From Actinomyces provencensis (GTDB lineage: Bacteria > Actinomycetota > Actinomycetes > Actinomycetales > Actinomycetaceae), in contig NZ_LT700212.1 of assembly GCF_900155435.1 (NCBI RefSeq), positions 3,129,015-3,193,014 on the forward strand: a DNA stretch of 64,000 bases. Direction: 5' to 3'. This document shows, in pieces, positions 8,287 through 17,799 of the stretch. The position numbers and the translations under genes were made by a program. The notes under the pieces are model-generated. The model saw only the letters and a program-made list of their open reading frames with translations. It did not search any database and had not been told where the DNA came from. Positions within the stretch are counted from its first letter, which is position 1, and each line of letters opens with the position of its first letter.

Positions 8287-9147
8287 ATGACCACGAAGAC
8301 CCGACTCATCGCCGCCGCCCTCGCCACCCTGGCCCTGTCCGCCACCGCCCTGTCCGCCTGCTCCTCCGGGACGGGTTCCACCTCCGGTGGCGCCTCCGGC
8401 GACCAGTCCGGCTCCCAGTCCGCGGGCGCCGACGCCCTCGCAGACCTCCAGGCCTCCGGGGTCCTGCGCGTGGGCACCGAGGGCACCTACGCCCCCTTCA
8501 CCTACCACGACACCTCCTCCGGTGACCTCACCGGCTACGACGTGGAGGTCGTCACCGCCGTGGCGGAGAAGCTCGGCGTGACCCCGGAGTTCTCCGAGGT
8601 CAAGTGGGACGCGATCTTCGCCGGCCTGGAGGCCGGGCGCTACGACATCATCGCCAACGAGGTCACGGTCAACGACGAGCGCGCCGCGAAGTACGACCTC
8701 TCCGACCCCTACTCGGTGTCCATCCCCGTCGCCGTGGTCCGCTCCGACGACTCCTCCATCACCTCCCTCGACGACGTCACGGGCAAGACCTCCGCACAGT
8801 CGGCCACCTCCAACTGGGCCGAGCTCGCCACCGACTCCGGTGCCACCGTCGTGCCGGTGGACGGTTTCACGGAGGCGGTCTCCGCCCTCAAGGACGGACG
8901 CGTGGACCTCACCTTCAACGACAACCTCGCCGTGCTCGGCTACCTTGCCCAGACCTCCGACGACTCGGTGAAGGTCGCCTTCGAACTGCCCGACCAGGCG
9001 GTCTCCCAGGCCTTCGCCCTGCGCAAGGACTCGGGCCTGTTGGATGCGATCAACGGGGCGCTCGAGGAGCTGCGTGCGGACGGCACCCTTGCCGCCCTGG
9101 GTGAGAAGTACTTCGGCACGGACATCTCGTCTGCGCAGACGAAGTGA
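8287..9147 (+). CDS. Amino-acid ABC transporter substrate-binding lipoprotein
   Basis: A 286-residue family-3 solute-binding protein. It has a lipoprotein signal peptide with Cys25 in ALSACSS, a Ser/Gly linker, then the typical GVLRVGTEGTYAPFTYHD opening, LTGYDVEVVTAVAEKLG and WDAIFAGLEAGRYDII. This resembles cystine- and polar-amino-acid-binding proteins (TcyA/FliY group). The neighbouring metB-like gene makes a sulphur amino acid (cystine or methionine precursor) the best guess, but substrate is inference. TAGCGT at 8273-8278 lies 8 nt before ATG, so a leaderless transcript is likely. First gene of a four-gene run. Confidence 0.9.
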   Translation: MTTKTRLIAAALATLALSATALSACSSGTGSTSGGASGDQSGSQSAGADALADLQASGVLRVGTEGTYAPFTYHDTSSGDLTGYDVEVVTAVAEKLGVTPEFSEVKWDAIFAGLEAGRYDIIANEVTVNDERAAKYDLSDPYSVSIPVAVVRSDDSSITSLDDVTGKTSAQSATSNWAELATDSGATVVPVDGFTEAVSALKDGRVDLTFNDNLAVLGYLAQTSDDSVKVAFELPDQAVSQAFALRKDSGLLDAINGALEELRADGTLAALGEKYFGTDISSAQTK

Positions 9148-9156
9148 GGCGCCCCC

Positions 9157-9822
9157 GTGGATGACTCCACCCGGCAGCTCCTGCTGGACTCCCTGCTGCC
9201 GCTCGCACGCGGGGCCCTGACGGGCACGATCCCCCTGACGCTGATCTCCTTCGCCATCGGGATCGTCCTGGCACTGGGGGTGGCCCTGGCGCGCATCTCC
9301 CACAACGTCCTCCTGCGGGGCGCGGCGCGGGTGTTCATCTCGGTGATCCGCGGGACACCCCTGCTGGTCCAGCTCTTCATCATCTTCTACGCACTGCCCA
9401 GCCTGGGGCTGGTGATCGACCCCTTCCCGTCGGCCGTCATCGCCTTCTCCCTCAACGTGGCGGGCTACGCGGCCGAGGCGATCCGTGCCGCCATCCTCTC
9501 CGTCCCGCGCGGGCAGTGGGAGGCGGCCCAGACCATCGGCCTGTCCCGCTCGGCCACCCTCAGCCGCGTGATCCTGCCCCAGGCCGCGCGCGTGGCCGTG
9601 CCGCCCCTGTCCAACACCTTCATCTCCCTGGTCAAGGACACCTCGCTGGCCTCCTCGATCATGGTGGTGGAACTGCTGCGCCAGGCCCAGAACATCGCGG
9701 CGCCGACGTACGAGTTTCTCGCGCTGTACTCACTGGCCGCCCTGTACTACTGGGTGATCTGCACCGTCCTGTCCGCCGTCCAGCTGCGCCTCGAGCACCG
9801 CCTCGAGCGCGGTGTCGCCTGA
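9157..9822 (+). CDS. Amino-acid ABC transporter permease
   Basis: A 221-residue HisM/GlnP-type permease with about five TM segments. It carries the conserved loop AAQTIGLSRSATLSRVILPQAARVAVPPLSN, the EAA motif that contacts the ATPase, and the SVIRGTPLLVQLFIIFY motif of the family. GTG start (MDDSTRQ) nine bases after the binding-protein stop. Part of the importer encoded by 8287-10668. Confidence 0.93.
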   Translation: MDDSTRQLLLDSLLPLARGALTGTIPLTLISFAIGIVLALGVALARISHNVLLRGAARVFISVIRGTPLLVQLFIIFYALPSLGLVIDPFPSAVIAFSLNVAGYAAEAIRAAILSVPRGQWEAAQTIGLSRSATLSRVILPQAARVAVPPLSNTFISLVKDTSLASSIMVVELLRQAQNIAAPTYEFLALYSLAALYYWVICTVLSAVQLRLEHRLERGVA

Positions 9823-9840
9823 ACCGGGAGGAGAGCGACC

Positions 9841-10668
9841 ATGCCACTGCTCAGCGTCTCGGACCTGCACAAGTCCTTCGGTGAGAAGCACGTCCTGAAG
9901 GGGGTCTCGCTGGAGGTCGACAAGGGATCGGTGAGCGTGCTCATCGGCCCCTCCGGCTCCGGCAAGACCACCCTGCTCCGTTCCCTCAACGCCCTGGAGG
10001 TCCCGGAGTCGGGCATCGTCACCATCGACGGTGTCACGGTGGACCACGCCGCCCATCCCTCCCGCAAGGAGCTGGCCGGGTTGCGTGCCCGCTCCGGGAT
10101 GGTCTTCCAGGCCCACAACCTCTTCCCGCACCGCACCGCACTGGAGAACGTCACCGAGGGGCCGGTCCACGCCCAGGGCCGCTCTCGTGCCGAGGCCGAG
10201 GAGGAGGGGCGCGCGCTCCTCGCCCGCGTCGGCCTGGTGGGCCTGGAGGACCGCCACCCCTCCCAGCTCTCGGGGGGCCAGCAGCAGCGCGTCGGCATCG
10301 CCCGTGCGCTTGCCCTGCACCCCGACCTGCTGCTCTTCGACGAGCCGACCTCCGCCTTGGACCCCGAGACGGTCGGTGAGGTCCTCCAGGTCATGCGCGA
10401 CCTCGCGGCGGAGGGGTGGACCATGGTGGTCGTCACCCACGAGATCGCCTTCGCCCGGGAGGTCGCCGACCACGTCGCCTTCCTCGACGGTGGCGTCATC
10501 GTGGAACAGGGCGATCCAGGCGACGTCCTCGTCCACCCCCGCGAGGAACGCACACGGCGCTTCCTCAGACGCGTCCTCGACCCGCTGTCGCGACACGGCG
10601 ACGAGGGCGGAGCACCGGTCCCTCCCGGCGTCGACGGGGGCGAGGACGCCGGGTCCCCGGATCGGTGA
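9841..10668 (+). CDS. Amino-acid ABC transporter ATP-binding protein
   Basis: A 275-residue GlnQ/TcyN-type ATPase. Walker [21 protein letters not shown] around the Q-loop, signature [15 protein letters not shown], Walker [15 protein letters not shown] and H-loop VVVTHE are all visible. The family usually ends near residue 245; here a 30-residue charged and Pro/Gly tail follows. GGGAGGAGAG lies just upstream of the ATG. The energy-coupling subunit for the importer at 8287-9822. Confidence 0.93.
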   Translation: MPLLSVSDLHKSFGEKHVLKGVSLEVDKGSVSVLIGPSGSGKTTLLRSLNALEVPESGIVTIDGVTVDHAAHPSRKELAGLRARSGMVFQAHNLFPHRTALENVTEGPVHAQGRSRAEAEEEGRALLARVGLVGLEDRHPSQLSGGQQQRVGIARALALHPDLLLFDEPTSALDPETVGEVLQVMRDLAAEGWTMVVVTHEIAFAREVADHVAFLDGGVIVEQGDPGDVLVHPREERTRRFLRRVLDPLSRHGDEGGAPVPPGVDGGEDAGSPDR

Positions 10669-10831
10669 CACCCCCGGAATCGCGGGACTCGGGGAGCCGG
10701 CCCGCGCCCGGACCCACGGCGCTCCGGACGCGCACGAGGGCGGACCACCCCTCCCCGCCCCGCGTCCCACATCCAGAACCGGCACGACCACGACAGCCCT
10801 CCGCCCGCAGCGGAGGCGCGAGAGGACGGAC

Positions 10832-12058
10832 ATGACCACCACCCCCACACCCGGATTCGCCACCCGTGCCGTCCACGTCGGCCAGGAGCCCGACGCGACC
10901 ACCGGTGACGTGGTCCCCCCACTCCACGTCGCCTCCACCCACGCCCAGGACGGGGTCGAGACCCTGCGCCACGGGTACGAGTACGGTCGCGGAGCCAATC
11001 CGACACGGGATGCCTTCCAGCGTGCCCTGGCGGACCTGGAAGGGGGTGGGGCGGCCTTCGCGTTCCCCTCGGGCATGAGCGCGGAGGACACCCTGGTCCG
11101 CGTGCTCACGCGACCCGGCGACCACGTGGCCTTCGGGGACGACGTCTACGGGGGCACCTACCGCCTCTTCACGGTGGTGCGTCCCGCCGAGGGGCTGCGC
11201 GCGACGCCGGTCGACCCCGGGGACGTGGACGCGGTCGCGGCGACCGTGGCCGGGGAGGGGTCCCGTCTGGTGTGGGTGGAGACGCCCTCGAACCCCCTCC
11301 TGGAGGTCTTCGACATCGCCGCGCTCGCGGAGGTCGCTCACCGGGCCGGCGCCCTGCTGGTGGTCGACAACACCTTCGCCTCGCCCTACCTGCAGCACCC
11401 CCTGGCCCTGGGCGCCGACGTCGTCGTGCACTCCACGACGAAGTACGTCGGCGGGCACTCGGACCTCATCGGTGGGGCCGTGGTGGTGGCGGCGGGCCTG
11501 CACCTGCCCGCGCGCCCCGGTGGAGCCGACCTCGGGTGGACGGGCACCGGCGACGTCGCCGCGGAGCTGCGTTTCCTCCAGAGCGCGATCGGCGCCGTCC
11601 AGTCACCGCGCGATGCCCACCTGGCCCACCGCGGCCTCAAGACCCTCGCGGTGCGGATGGAGAGGCACAGTGCCTCAGCCCTCGCGCTGGCCGAACACCT
11701 GCGCGACCACCCGGCGGTGCGGGCCGTGCACTACCCGGGGCTGGCGGAGGATCCCGGCCACGACCTGGCCGCCCGCCAGATGCGGGCGTCCGGCGGGGTG
11801 CTCTCCTTCGAGGTGGCGGATGCGGACCATGCCCGCCGCGTGGCGGAGTCGACCCGGGTGTTCTCCCTCGCCGTCTCGCTGGGTGCGGCGGAGTCCCTCA
11901 TCGAGTACCCGCCCGTCATGACCCACGCCGTCAAACAGGGTGCGCGCTGGGAGCTGCCCGCGGGGATCGTGCGCCTCTCGGTGGGGCTCGAGGACGTCGA
12001 GGACCTCATCGCCGACATCGACGTGGCCCTGGAGGCTGCGGGCGCCGTGGGGGAGTGA
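10832..12058 (+). CDS. metB: Cystathionine gamma-synthase/gamma-lyase family PLP enzyme
   Basis: A 408-residue trans-sulphuration enzyme of the Cys/Met-metabolism PLP family. It shows ATRAVHVGQEPD at the start, YGRGANPTRDAF, the phosphate-binding FPSGMSAE, and the PLP lysine at about 204 in HSTTKYVGGHSD. Members either join cysteine to O-acyl-homoserine (MetB) or cleave cystathionine (Mcc); sequence reading cannot separate the two. ATG preceded by GAGAGGAC. A 163-bp gap separates it from the ATPase gene, so it may have its own promoter though direction and theme (sulphur amino acids) are shared. Confidence 0.85.
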   Translation: MTTTPTPGFATRAVHVGQEPDATTGDVVPPLHVASTHAQDGVETLRHGYEYGRGANPTRDAFQRALADLEGGGAAFAFPSGMSAEDTLVRVLTRPGDHVAFGDDVYGGTYRLFTVVRPAEGLRATPVDPGDVDAVAATVAGEGSRLVWVETPSNPLLEVFDIAALAEVAHRAGALLVVDNTFASPYLQHPLALGADVVVHSTTKYVGGHSDLIGGAVVVAAGLHLPARPGGADLGWTGTGDVAAELRFLQSAIGAVQSPRDAHLAHRGLKTLAVRMERHSASALALAEHLRDHPAVRAVHYPGLAEDPGHDLAARQMRASGGVLSFEVADADHARRVAESTRVFSLAVSLGAAESLIEYPPVMTHAVKQGARWELPAGIVRLSVGLEDVEDLIADIDVALEAAGAVGE

Positions 12059-12189
12059 GGGTGCACACGAGGGCGACGCTGTCGCGGTCCTCCCGGCGGT
12101 AGGGGCTGATGAGGGGGTTCACGGCTGTCTCCCGACGTCGTGGGTGTCGGTGTCGTGGCCAGCGGGCGTCGTGCCTGGTGCACCCGGGT

Positions 12190-12945
12190 TCACTCCAGTC
12201 CGATGGCATCCATGGCGAGGGGCAGCCAACGGGTCCAGAAGGCGAAGTCGTGGACGCCGGGGCCCTCCTCCCACACCAGGGGCTGACCGACCTCGGCCGC
12301 GGTGTCACGGAAACGGTGGTTCTGGGCGAGCAGACGGTCCTCGGTGCCGCAGGTGGCGAAGAGACGCAGGTCCCTGCCCTCGCCCGAGGCGATGCGTGAG
12401 ACGAGGTCGTGGGGTCCCCCTGCCACGTCGTAGCCCCCCAGGTAGTCCTCGAAGAGGTCACGGTGACGGCCCTGGAAGGCGGTCTCGGTCAGGTCGAGCG
12501 TCCCCGAGAGGGAGAACGCCGCACCGAAGACGTCCGGGTGGTCCAGGGCCGCCCGGAAGGATCCGTAGCCTCCCATCGACAGTCCACCGACGACGGTGCG
12601 CTCGCGCGAGTCGGAGACCTGCAGGGTGTTGCGGACCAGGTGGGGAAGTTCGCTGCCCACCCATGTCCCCCAGGCCATTCCGTGGGCGGCGTCCACCCAG
12701 AAGGAACGTTGCCCGTCGGGCATGACGATGACGACCCCACGTTGGGTCGCCAGGTTCTGGACATTGACGTTGGACGGCCACTGCATGTGGTTGCCGCTCA
12801 GTCCGTGCAGGAGGACGAGGACGGGCCACCCACCGGGCGGAGGGGTCGCGGGAGGGCCCTCCACCGACTCGGGCACCGCCACCATCACGGTCGTGCGCAT
12901 GCCGAGGGACTCGGAGCGGACCTGGGACCATGTCTGCAGAGCCAT
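12190..12945 (-). CDS. Esterase (alpha/beta hydrolase, EstA/tributyrin-esterase type)
   Basis: A 251-residue hydrolase of the esterase-D/tributyrin esterase group. It has PVLVLLHGLSGN (oxyanion region), the nucleophile elbow GLSMGGYG with Ser123, probable Asp203 in TEDR and His232 in GVHDFAFW, completing the triad. No signal peptide, so probably cytoplasmic. Natural substrate unknown; relatives act on short-chain acyl esters or S-formyl thiols. Read convergently with metB. Minus-strand TAGCAT (12957-12952) lies six bases before ATG, so a leaderless mRNA is likely. Confidence 0.87.
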   Translation of the reverse strand: MALQTWSQVRSESLGMRTTVMVAVPESVEGPPATPPPGGWPVLVLLHGLSGNHMQWPSNVNVQNLATQRGVVIVMPDGQRSFWVDAAHGMAWGTWVGSELPHLVRNTLQVSDSRERTVVGGLSMGGYGSFRAALDHPDVFGAAFSLSGTLDLTETAFQGRHRDLFEDYLGGYDVAGGPHDLVSRIASGEGRDLRLFATCGTEDRLLAQNHRFRDTAAEVGQPLVWEEGPGVHDFAFWTRWLPLAMDAIGLE

Positions 12946-13151
12946 TCCCCCATGCTATCGGTGCCGGGTGTGGAGGCGTCGGGCCGGGCCGGTCGCGGAG
13001 CCGCCCTCGTCCGCCCCGCTCGGGAAGCGCAGCAGGGGTCGCCCTCGTGTGCCCAGCCCGGGACACACGCTCGGGAAGCGCGCCCGGGGTGCCCGACCTA
13101 CGCTGGTCGTGCGCCCACGGGCGCCACACACGTTGCTGAGAAGGAGAGAAC

Positions 13152-14096
13152 ATGACGAAGATCGGGACCTCCGACCTGGACGTCGCGCCCCTGTGCCTGG
13201 GGGGCAACACCTTCGGGTGGACCTCTGACCGGGACGAGTCGCACGCCGTCCTGGACGCGTTCGTCGGCGGGGGTGGGAACTTCATCGACACCGCCGATGT
13301 CTACTCGGTCTGGGTGCCCGGCAACCAGGGCGGAGAGTCCGAGACCATCATCGGCGAGTGGCTGACCCGGCGCGGGCAGCGTGACGATGTCGTGGTGGCC
13401 ACCAAGGTCGCCCAGCACCCCCTGTTCCCGGGTCTGTCCGCCGGCAATGTGACCCGCGCGGCCAATGCCTCCCTGACCCGTCTGAGGACGGACCACATCG
13501 ACCTCTACTACGCCCACGAAGAGGATCCCAAGACCCCCGTCGAGGAGTCCGTGGCCGCCTTCGCCGCACTGCAGGAGGAGGGCAAGGTCCGCCACGTCGC
13601 GCTCTCGAACTTCTCCGCCAAGTCCGTCGACCGGTGGATCGCGGCGGCCGACGAACAGGGTGTGGAGCGACCCGTGGCCCTGCAGCCGCACTACAACCTG
13701 GTCCACCGCTCCGACTTCGAGGGCAAACTGCGCCCCACCGCGGAGAAGTACCACCTGGCGGTCATCCCGTACTGGGCCCTTGCCGCGGGCTTCCTGACCG
13801 GCAAGTACCACTCCGATGCCGACATCGCGGGTGCCCGCTCCGACATGGTGCGTGGCTACGCCTCCCCCGAGGCGTTCGCCGTGGTCGACCTGCTGCGCGA
13901 GATCGCCGCCGTGCACTCCGTGGAGCCGACCTCCGTGGCCCTGCGCTGGCTGGCGCTCCAGCCCACGGTGGTCGCCCCCATCGCCTCGGCCCGCACCGTG
14001 GCCCAGGTCGCCCCGCTGCTGGCCTCCCTGGACCTCACCCTCACCTCCGAGGAGGTCGCCGGCCTGGATCGTGTGTCCTCCCTGGTCGGACGCTGA
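13152..14096 (+). CDS. Aldo/keto reductase
   Basis: A 314-residue NADPH-dependent oxidoreductase with the family tetrad visible: Asp46, Tyr51, Lys85 and His122. The motifs are GGNFIDTADVYSVW, ATKVAQHP and LRTDHIDLYYAHEEDP. It belongs to the YajO/YdjG-like branch; substrate is not predictable. RBS GAAGGAGAGAAC precedes the ATG. A NAD(P)-binding protein gene follows 23 bp later in the same direction. The 206-bp region upstream holds two copies of the GACGAGGGCG-type 10-mer (13002-13011 and 13040-13049). Confidence 0.92.
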   Translation: MTKIGTSDLDVAPLCLGGNTFGWTSDRDESHAVLDAFVGGGGNFIDTADVYSVWVPGNQGGESETIIGEWLTRRGQRDDVVVATKVAQHPLFPGLSAGNVTRAANASLTRLRTDHIDLYYAHEEDPKTPVEESVAAFAALQEEGKVRHVALSNFSAKSVDRWIAAADEQGVERPVALQPHYNLVHRSDFEGKLRPTAEKYHLAVIPYWALAAGFLTGKYHSDADIAGARSDMVRGYASPEAFAVVDLLREIAAVHSVEPTSVALRWLALQPTVVAPIASARTVAQVAPLLASLDLTLTSEEVAGLDRVSSLVGR

Positions 14097-14119
14097 ACCG
14101 GACTGGCCCGGGAGGCCCC

Positions 14120-14809
14120 ATGCCTGACACGAGCGACACCCGGAGAACCATCGCGATCGTCGGCGGACACGGTCGCATCGCCCTGCACCTGACACGCATC
14201 CTCGCCGACGACGGTGTCCGTGTGCTCGGGATCGTGCGCAACCCGGGCCAGACCGAGGACGTCGAGGCCGCGGGTGGGGTCCCGGTCCACCTCGACATCG
14301 AGGAGGCCACCGCCGAACAGGTCGGGCGCGAGATCTCCGGTGTCGAGGCGGTCGTGTTCTCGGCCGGGGCGGGACCGGGTTCCGGGCCGGCCCGCAAGCT
14401 CACGGTCGACCTGGGCGGGTCGGTGCTCGCGCAGCGGGCAGCCGACCTCTCCGGGGTGCGCCGCTTCGTGCAGGTCTCGGCCATGGTCGACCGCGATCCT
14501 GGTCCGGACGCGGACGAGACCTGGCGGGCCTACGTCCACGCCAAGAGGGAGGCCGATGCGGACCTCCGGGCGACGGCCCTGGACTGGACGATCCTGCGCC
14601 CGGGCAGTCTCTCCTTCGAGGAACCCACGGGTCGGATCAGGATGGGGGCTCCCCTGGAGCCCGGTGCGACATCGGTGCCCGTGCCACGTGGTGACGTGGC
14701 GGCGGTGCTCGCCGCAGTGCTGGACGACCGTCGCACGGTGCGCCGGACCCTTGACCTGGTGGGAGGGGACACGCCCGTCAGGGCCGAACTGGACCGGGTG
14801 CTGGGCTGA
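14120..14809 (+). CDS. NAD(P)-binding atypical SDR (YwnB/YhfK-like)
   Basis: A 229-residue Rossmann-fold protein with N-terminal IAIVGGHGRIALHL nucleotide-binding motif, IVRNPGQ, then AVVFSAGAGPG and RRFVQVSAMVD. DWTILRPGSL is a block typical of atypical short-chain dehydrogenases of the NmrA/HSCARG/YhfK type. These act as reductases or redox sensors; the substrate is not known. GGGAGG lies upstream of the ATG. Likely co-transcribed with the aldo/keto reductase gene. Confidence 0.85.
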   Translation: MPDTSDTRRTIAIVGGHGRIALHLTRILADDGVRVLGIVRNPGQTEDVEAAGGVPVHLDIEEATAEQVGREISGVEAVVFSAGAGPGSGPARKLTVDLGGSVLAQRAADLSGVRRFVQVSAMVDRDPGPDADETWRAYVHAKREADADLRATALDWTILRPGSLSFEEPTGRIRMGAPLEPGATSVPVPRGDVAAVLAAVLDDRRTVRRTLDLVGGDTPVRAELDRVLG

Positions 14810-14971
14810 GGACGGGGCTGCGGGACGGGAGCAACGTCCCAGTGAAAATGGGTCACGAGTCCCACATGCGGGTCGGAGAAGGCGTCTAGTGTGGCAAGCG
14901 GCGGGTCCTGGAGCAGTGCAGCGCCGGGAGACGCCCCATCCCAGTCCACACGACACCAGAGCGAGTCCTCC

Positions 14972-17341
14972 ATGGCCGAGCCACACGTCAAGGAGATCCC
15001 TTCCCACAGCGCTGAGGAAGAGGAACTCATCATCCGCAACAAGAAGGGCGTCCCTGTCGGCGTGAAGCCGCACAACAGGTGGACGCCCGCGAAGATCGCC
15101 CTGTGGGTGGTGATCACCCTGCTGGGCGTCCTCGGCTGGACGATGCTGGCCATCGTCCGGGGCGAGGAGGTCAACGCGATCTGGTTCGTCGTGACCGCGG
15201 TGTGCACCTACTCCATCGCCTACCGCTTCTACGCACTGTTCATCCAGCGCACGATCATGCGCCCCGACGACCGCAACGCCACCCCGGCCGAGCGCATCAA
15301 CAACGGCAAGGACTTCGACCCCACCAACCGGGTCGTCCTCTACGGCCACCACTTCGCCGCCATCGCGGGCGCCGGCCCGCTGGTCGGCCCCGTCCTGGCC
15401 GCCCAGATGGGCTACCTGCCCGGCACCCTGTGGATCATCATCGGGGTGTGCGTGGCCGGTGCCGTCCAGGACATGCTGGTCCTCTTCTTCTCCATGCGCC
15501 GGGGCGGGCGTTCACTCGGCCAGATGGCCACCGACGAGATCGGTCGGATCGGTGGCACCGTCGCCACCGTCGTCGTCTTCGTCATGCTGATGATCGTCCT
15601 GGCCGTCCTCGCCATGGTCTGCGTCAACGCCCTCGCCGCCTCCCCGTGGGGCGTCTTCTCCGTGGGCTGCACCATCCCGATCGCCGTCGTCATGGGCCTG
15701 TGGTTGCGCTACGTCCAGCCCGGGAAGATCACCCAGGTCTCCGTCGCCGGGTGCACCGCGCTGATCATCGTCATCATCGCGGGCCGCTGGGTCGCGGAGT
15801 CCTCCTTCGGCCAGTACCTGCACCTCTCGCCCACGACCCTCGTGTGGGCCATGATCGTCTACGGCTTCTTCGCCGCCGTCCTCCCCGTGTGGGTGCTGCT
15901 GACCCCGCGTGACTACCTCTCCACCTTCATGAAGGTCGGCACCATCGTCGTCCTGGCGCTCGGCATCATCATCGTGCGACCCATCGTCGAGATGCCCGCC
16001 GTCACCGAGTTCGCCTCGAACACCGACGGCCCCGTCTTCGCGGGCACCCTCTTCCCCTTCCTCTTCATCACCATCGCCTGCGGGGCGCTGTCGGGCATGC
16101 ACGCCATGGTCGCCTCCGGCACCTCCCCGAAGATGATCCAGAAGGAGTCCCAGGTCCGCATGATCGGCTACGGCGGCATGCTCATGGAGTCCTTCGTGGC
16201 CATCATGGCGCTCGCCGCGGCCGTCTCCCTGAACCAGGGCGTGTACTTCGCCATGAACACCTCGTCCGCCACCGTCGACAAGTTGGCCGGCACCTCCGTC
16301 ACCGAGACCACGACGGACCGTGAGGAGATCACCTCCGCCGCCGTGCAGAACCTGGGTGTCACCGACGTCCACGGCAACAGCATCATGCCGCGGTGGGAGT
16401 CCTGGGACGACCAGGGCAACCCGACAACCTTCGAGGGCGCCGACGCGCTCAGGCAGGTCGCCGAGGACATGGGCGAGCCCTCCATCGTCTCGCGCACCGG
16501 TGGTGCCCCGACCCTGGCGGTCTCGATGGCCCACATCCTCCACCAGATCGGCGGCGGCCGGGCGATGATGGGCTTCTGGTACCACTTCGCCATCATGTTC
16601 GAGGCCCTCTTCATCCTCTCCGCCGTCGACGCGGTGACCCGCGTGGCGCGCTTCCAGCTCTCCGACGCGCTGGGCAACGCCCTGCCGAAGTTCAAGGACC
16701 CCTCCTGGAGGATCGGGGCGTGGTTGTCCACCGCGGTCGTGGTCGCCTCGTGGGGTTCCCTGCTCCTGATGGGTGTCACGGACCCGCGTGGTGGCATCCA
16801 GACCCTCTACCCGCTCTTCGGCATCGCGAACCAGTTGATCGCGGCCGTCGCCCTGCTGGTGGTCACCGTCATGGTGGTGCGCAAGGGGTACGTGAAGTAC
16901 GTGTGGATCCCCCTGGTGCCCTTCCTCTTCGACACCGCGGTGACCTTCACGGCCTCGTGGCAGAAGATCTTCTCCACGGACCCCAACATCGGCTACTGGC
17001 AGCAGTGGCGGGACGCGCGGGCCCTCCTGCCGACCCTCACCGACGCCGAGGACGTCGCCGTGCAGGAGGCGATCGTGCGCAACACCTTCATCCAGGGGAC
17101 GCTCTCGGTGATCTTCCTCGTCTCCGTCGCCTTCGTCATCGTCTGCGCCGTGTTGCGAGTCGTGCGCACCCTGCGCACAGGTGACACGACCACCTCGGAG
17201 GACCCGTTCCAGGAGTCGAACTTCTTCGCGCCCTCGACCCTGGTCGCCTCGAAGCTCGACAAGGAGCTGACCCGGGAGTACGCGGTGGTCGGTGACCCCG
17301 ATCTGATCCCGGGACACACGCAGCACCACGGTGGTCACTGA
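14972..17341 (+). CDS. cstA: CstA-family carbon starvation / pyruvate or peptide transporter
   Basis: A 789-residue inner-membrane protein with about 16 to 18 TM segments. It has the CstA signature GHHFAAIAGAGPLVGPV, AAQMGYLPGTLWI and RGGRSLGQMA. E. coli CstA/BtsT take up peptides and pyruvate; which applies here is unknown. ATG 14972 is chosen to give a short hydrophilic N-terminus. An in-frame GTG at 14891 has a better RBS (GGAGAAGG) and would add 27 low-complexity residues; TAGTGT at about 14888 could equally be a -10 box. It overlaps the next gene by 11 bp. Confidence 0.93.
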   Translation: MAEPHVKEIPSHSAEEEELIIRNKKGVPVGVKPHNRWTPAKIALWVVITLLGVLGWTMLAIVRGEEVNAIWFVVTAVCTYSIAYRFYALFIQRTIMRPDDRNATPAERINNGKDFDPTNRVVLYGHHFAAIAGAGPLVGPVLAAQMGYLPGTLWIIIGVCVAGAVQDMLVLFFSMRRGGRSLGQMATDEIGRIGGTVATVVVFVMLMIVLAVLAMVCVNALAASPWGVFSVGCTIPIAVVMGLWLRYVQPGKITQVSVAGCTALIIVIIAGRWVAESSFGQYLHLSPTTLVWAMIVYGFFAAVLPVWVLLTPRDYLSTFMKVGTIVVLALGIIIVRPIVEMPAVTEFASNTDGPVFAGTLFPFLFITIACGALSGMHAMVASGTSPKMIQKESQVRMIGYGGMLMESFVAIMALAAAVSLNQGVYFAMNTSSATVDKLAGTSVTETTTDREEITSAAVQNLGVTDVHGNSIMPRWESWDDQGNPTTFEGADALRQVAEDMGEPSIVSRTGGAPTLAVSMAHILHQIGGGRAMMGFWYHFAIMFEALFILSAVDAVTRVARFQLSDALGNALPKFKDPSWRIGAWLSTAVVVASWGSLLLMGVTDPRGGIQTLYPLFGIANQLIAAVALLVVTVMVVRKGYVKYVWIPLVPFLFDTAVTFTASWQKIFSTDPNIGYWQQWRDARALLPTLTDAEDVAVQEAIVRNTFIQGTLSVIFLVSVAFVIVCAVLRVVRTLRTGDTTTSEDPFQESNFFAPSTLVASKLDKELTREYAVVGDPDLIPGHTQHHGGH

Positions 17342-17711
17342 GGTGTCCTCCCCGCGCACGTGCGGTGTCGCCCCCGTCCCTCCCACGGACGAGGGCGGCA
17401 CCGCCGTGCGCCCGGTGCCGCACCTGCGTGCGGCTGCACGCACGGGGGAGGGGGAGCGGGGACCGGGGGGCGACGGCCCCGGGCCGGGCACGGACCGGAG
17501 GACACGGTGGCACGGCGTCCGGGAGTCCCTGTGCGAGCACCTGCAGGAGGCCCGTCGACTGTGGCGTGACTTCACGGGGGAGTCGGCCTATGACCGCTAC
17601 GTGGAACGTCATGTCCGCGAGCACCCCGACCACGAGCCGATGACGGAGCGTCAGTTCTGGCGCGCCCGCGCCGACTTCGACGAGGAGAACGTGTCCACGG
17701 GCTGCTGCTGA
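17331..17711 (+). CDS. YbdD/YjiX family protein (CstA partner)
   Basis: The C-terminal half (WRDFTGESAYDRYVERHVREHPDHEPMTERQFW...CC) is a clear YbdD/YjiX protein, the short cysteine-ending partner nearly always found downstream of cstA/btsT. With the GTG at 17331 it has 126 residues, about twice the family length. The first 55 residues are low complexity and include the dispersed GACGAGGGCG 10-mer at 17388-17397, so the true start may be further in. The gene overlaps cstA, implying translational coupling. Confidence 0.85.
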   Translation: MVTEVSSPRTCGVAPVPPTDEGGTAVRPVPHLRAAARTGEGERGPGGDGPGPGTDRRTRWHGVRESLCEHLQEARRLWRDFTGESAYDRYVERHVREHPDHEPMTERQFWRARADFDEENVSTGCC

Positions 17712-17799
17712 CACATCCCCCCGGGGCACCGGACCACCCGTCCGACCGACCCCTGTCGACGGGGTGCGGGTCGGGCGACCCGTCAGGCGTGGACCCCGG

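Noticed and set aside
14891..14971. Upstream GTG start of cstA
   Set aside because: It has a better RBS but adds 27 low-complexity residues not matching known CstA N-termini, and overlaps a possible -10 box; kept only as an alternative.
15512..17575. 687-codon minus-strand open frame opposite cstA
   Set aside because: His/Asp/Gly-rich antisense of a strongly conserved transporter gene; no start signal or domain.
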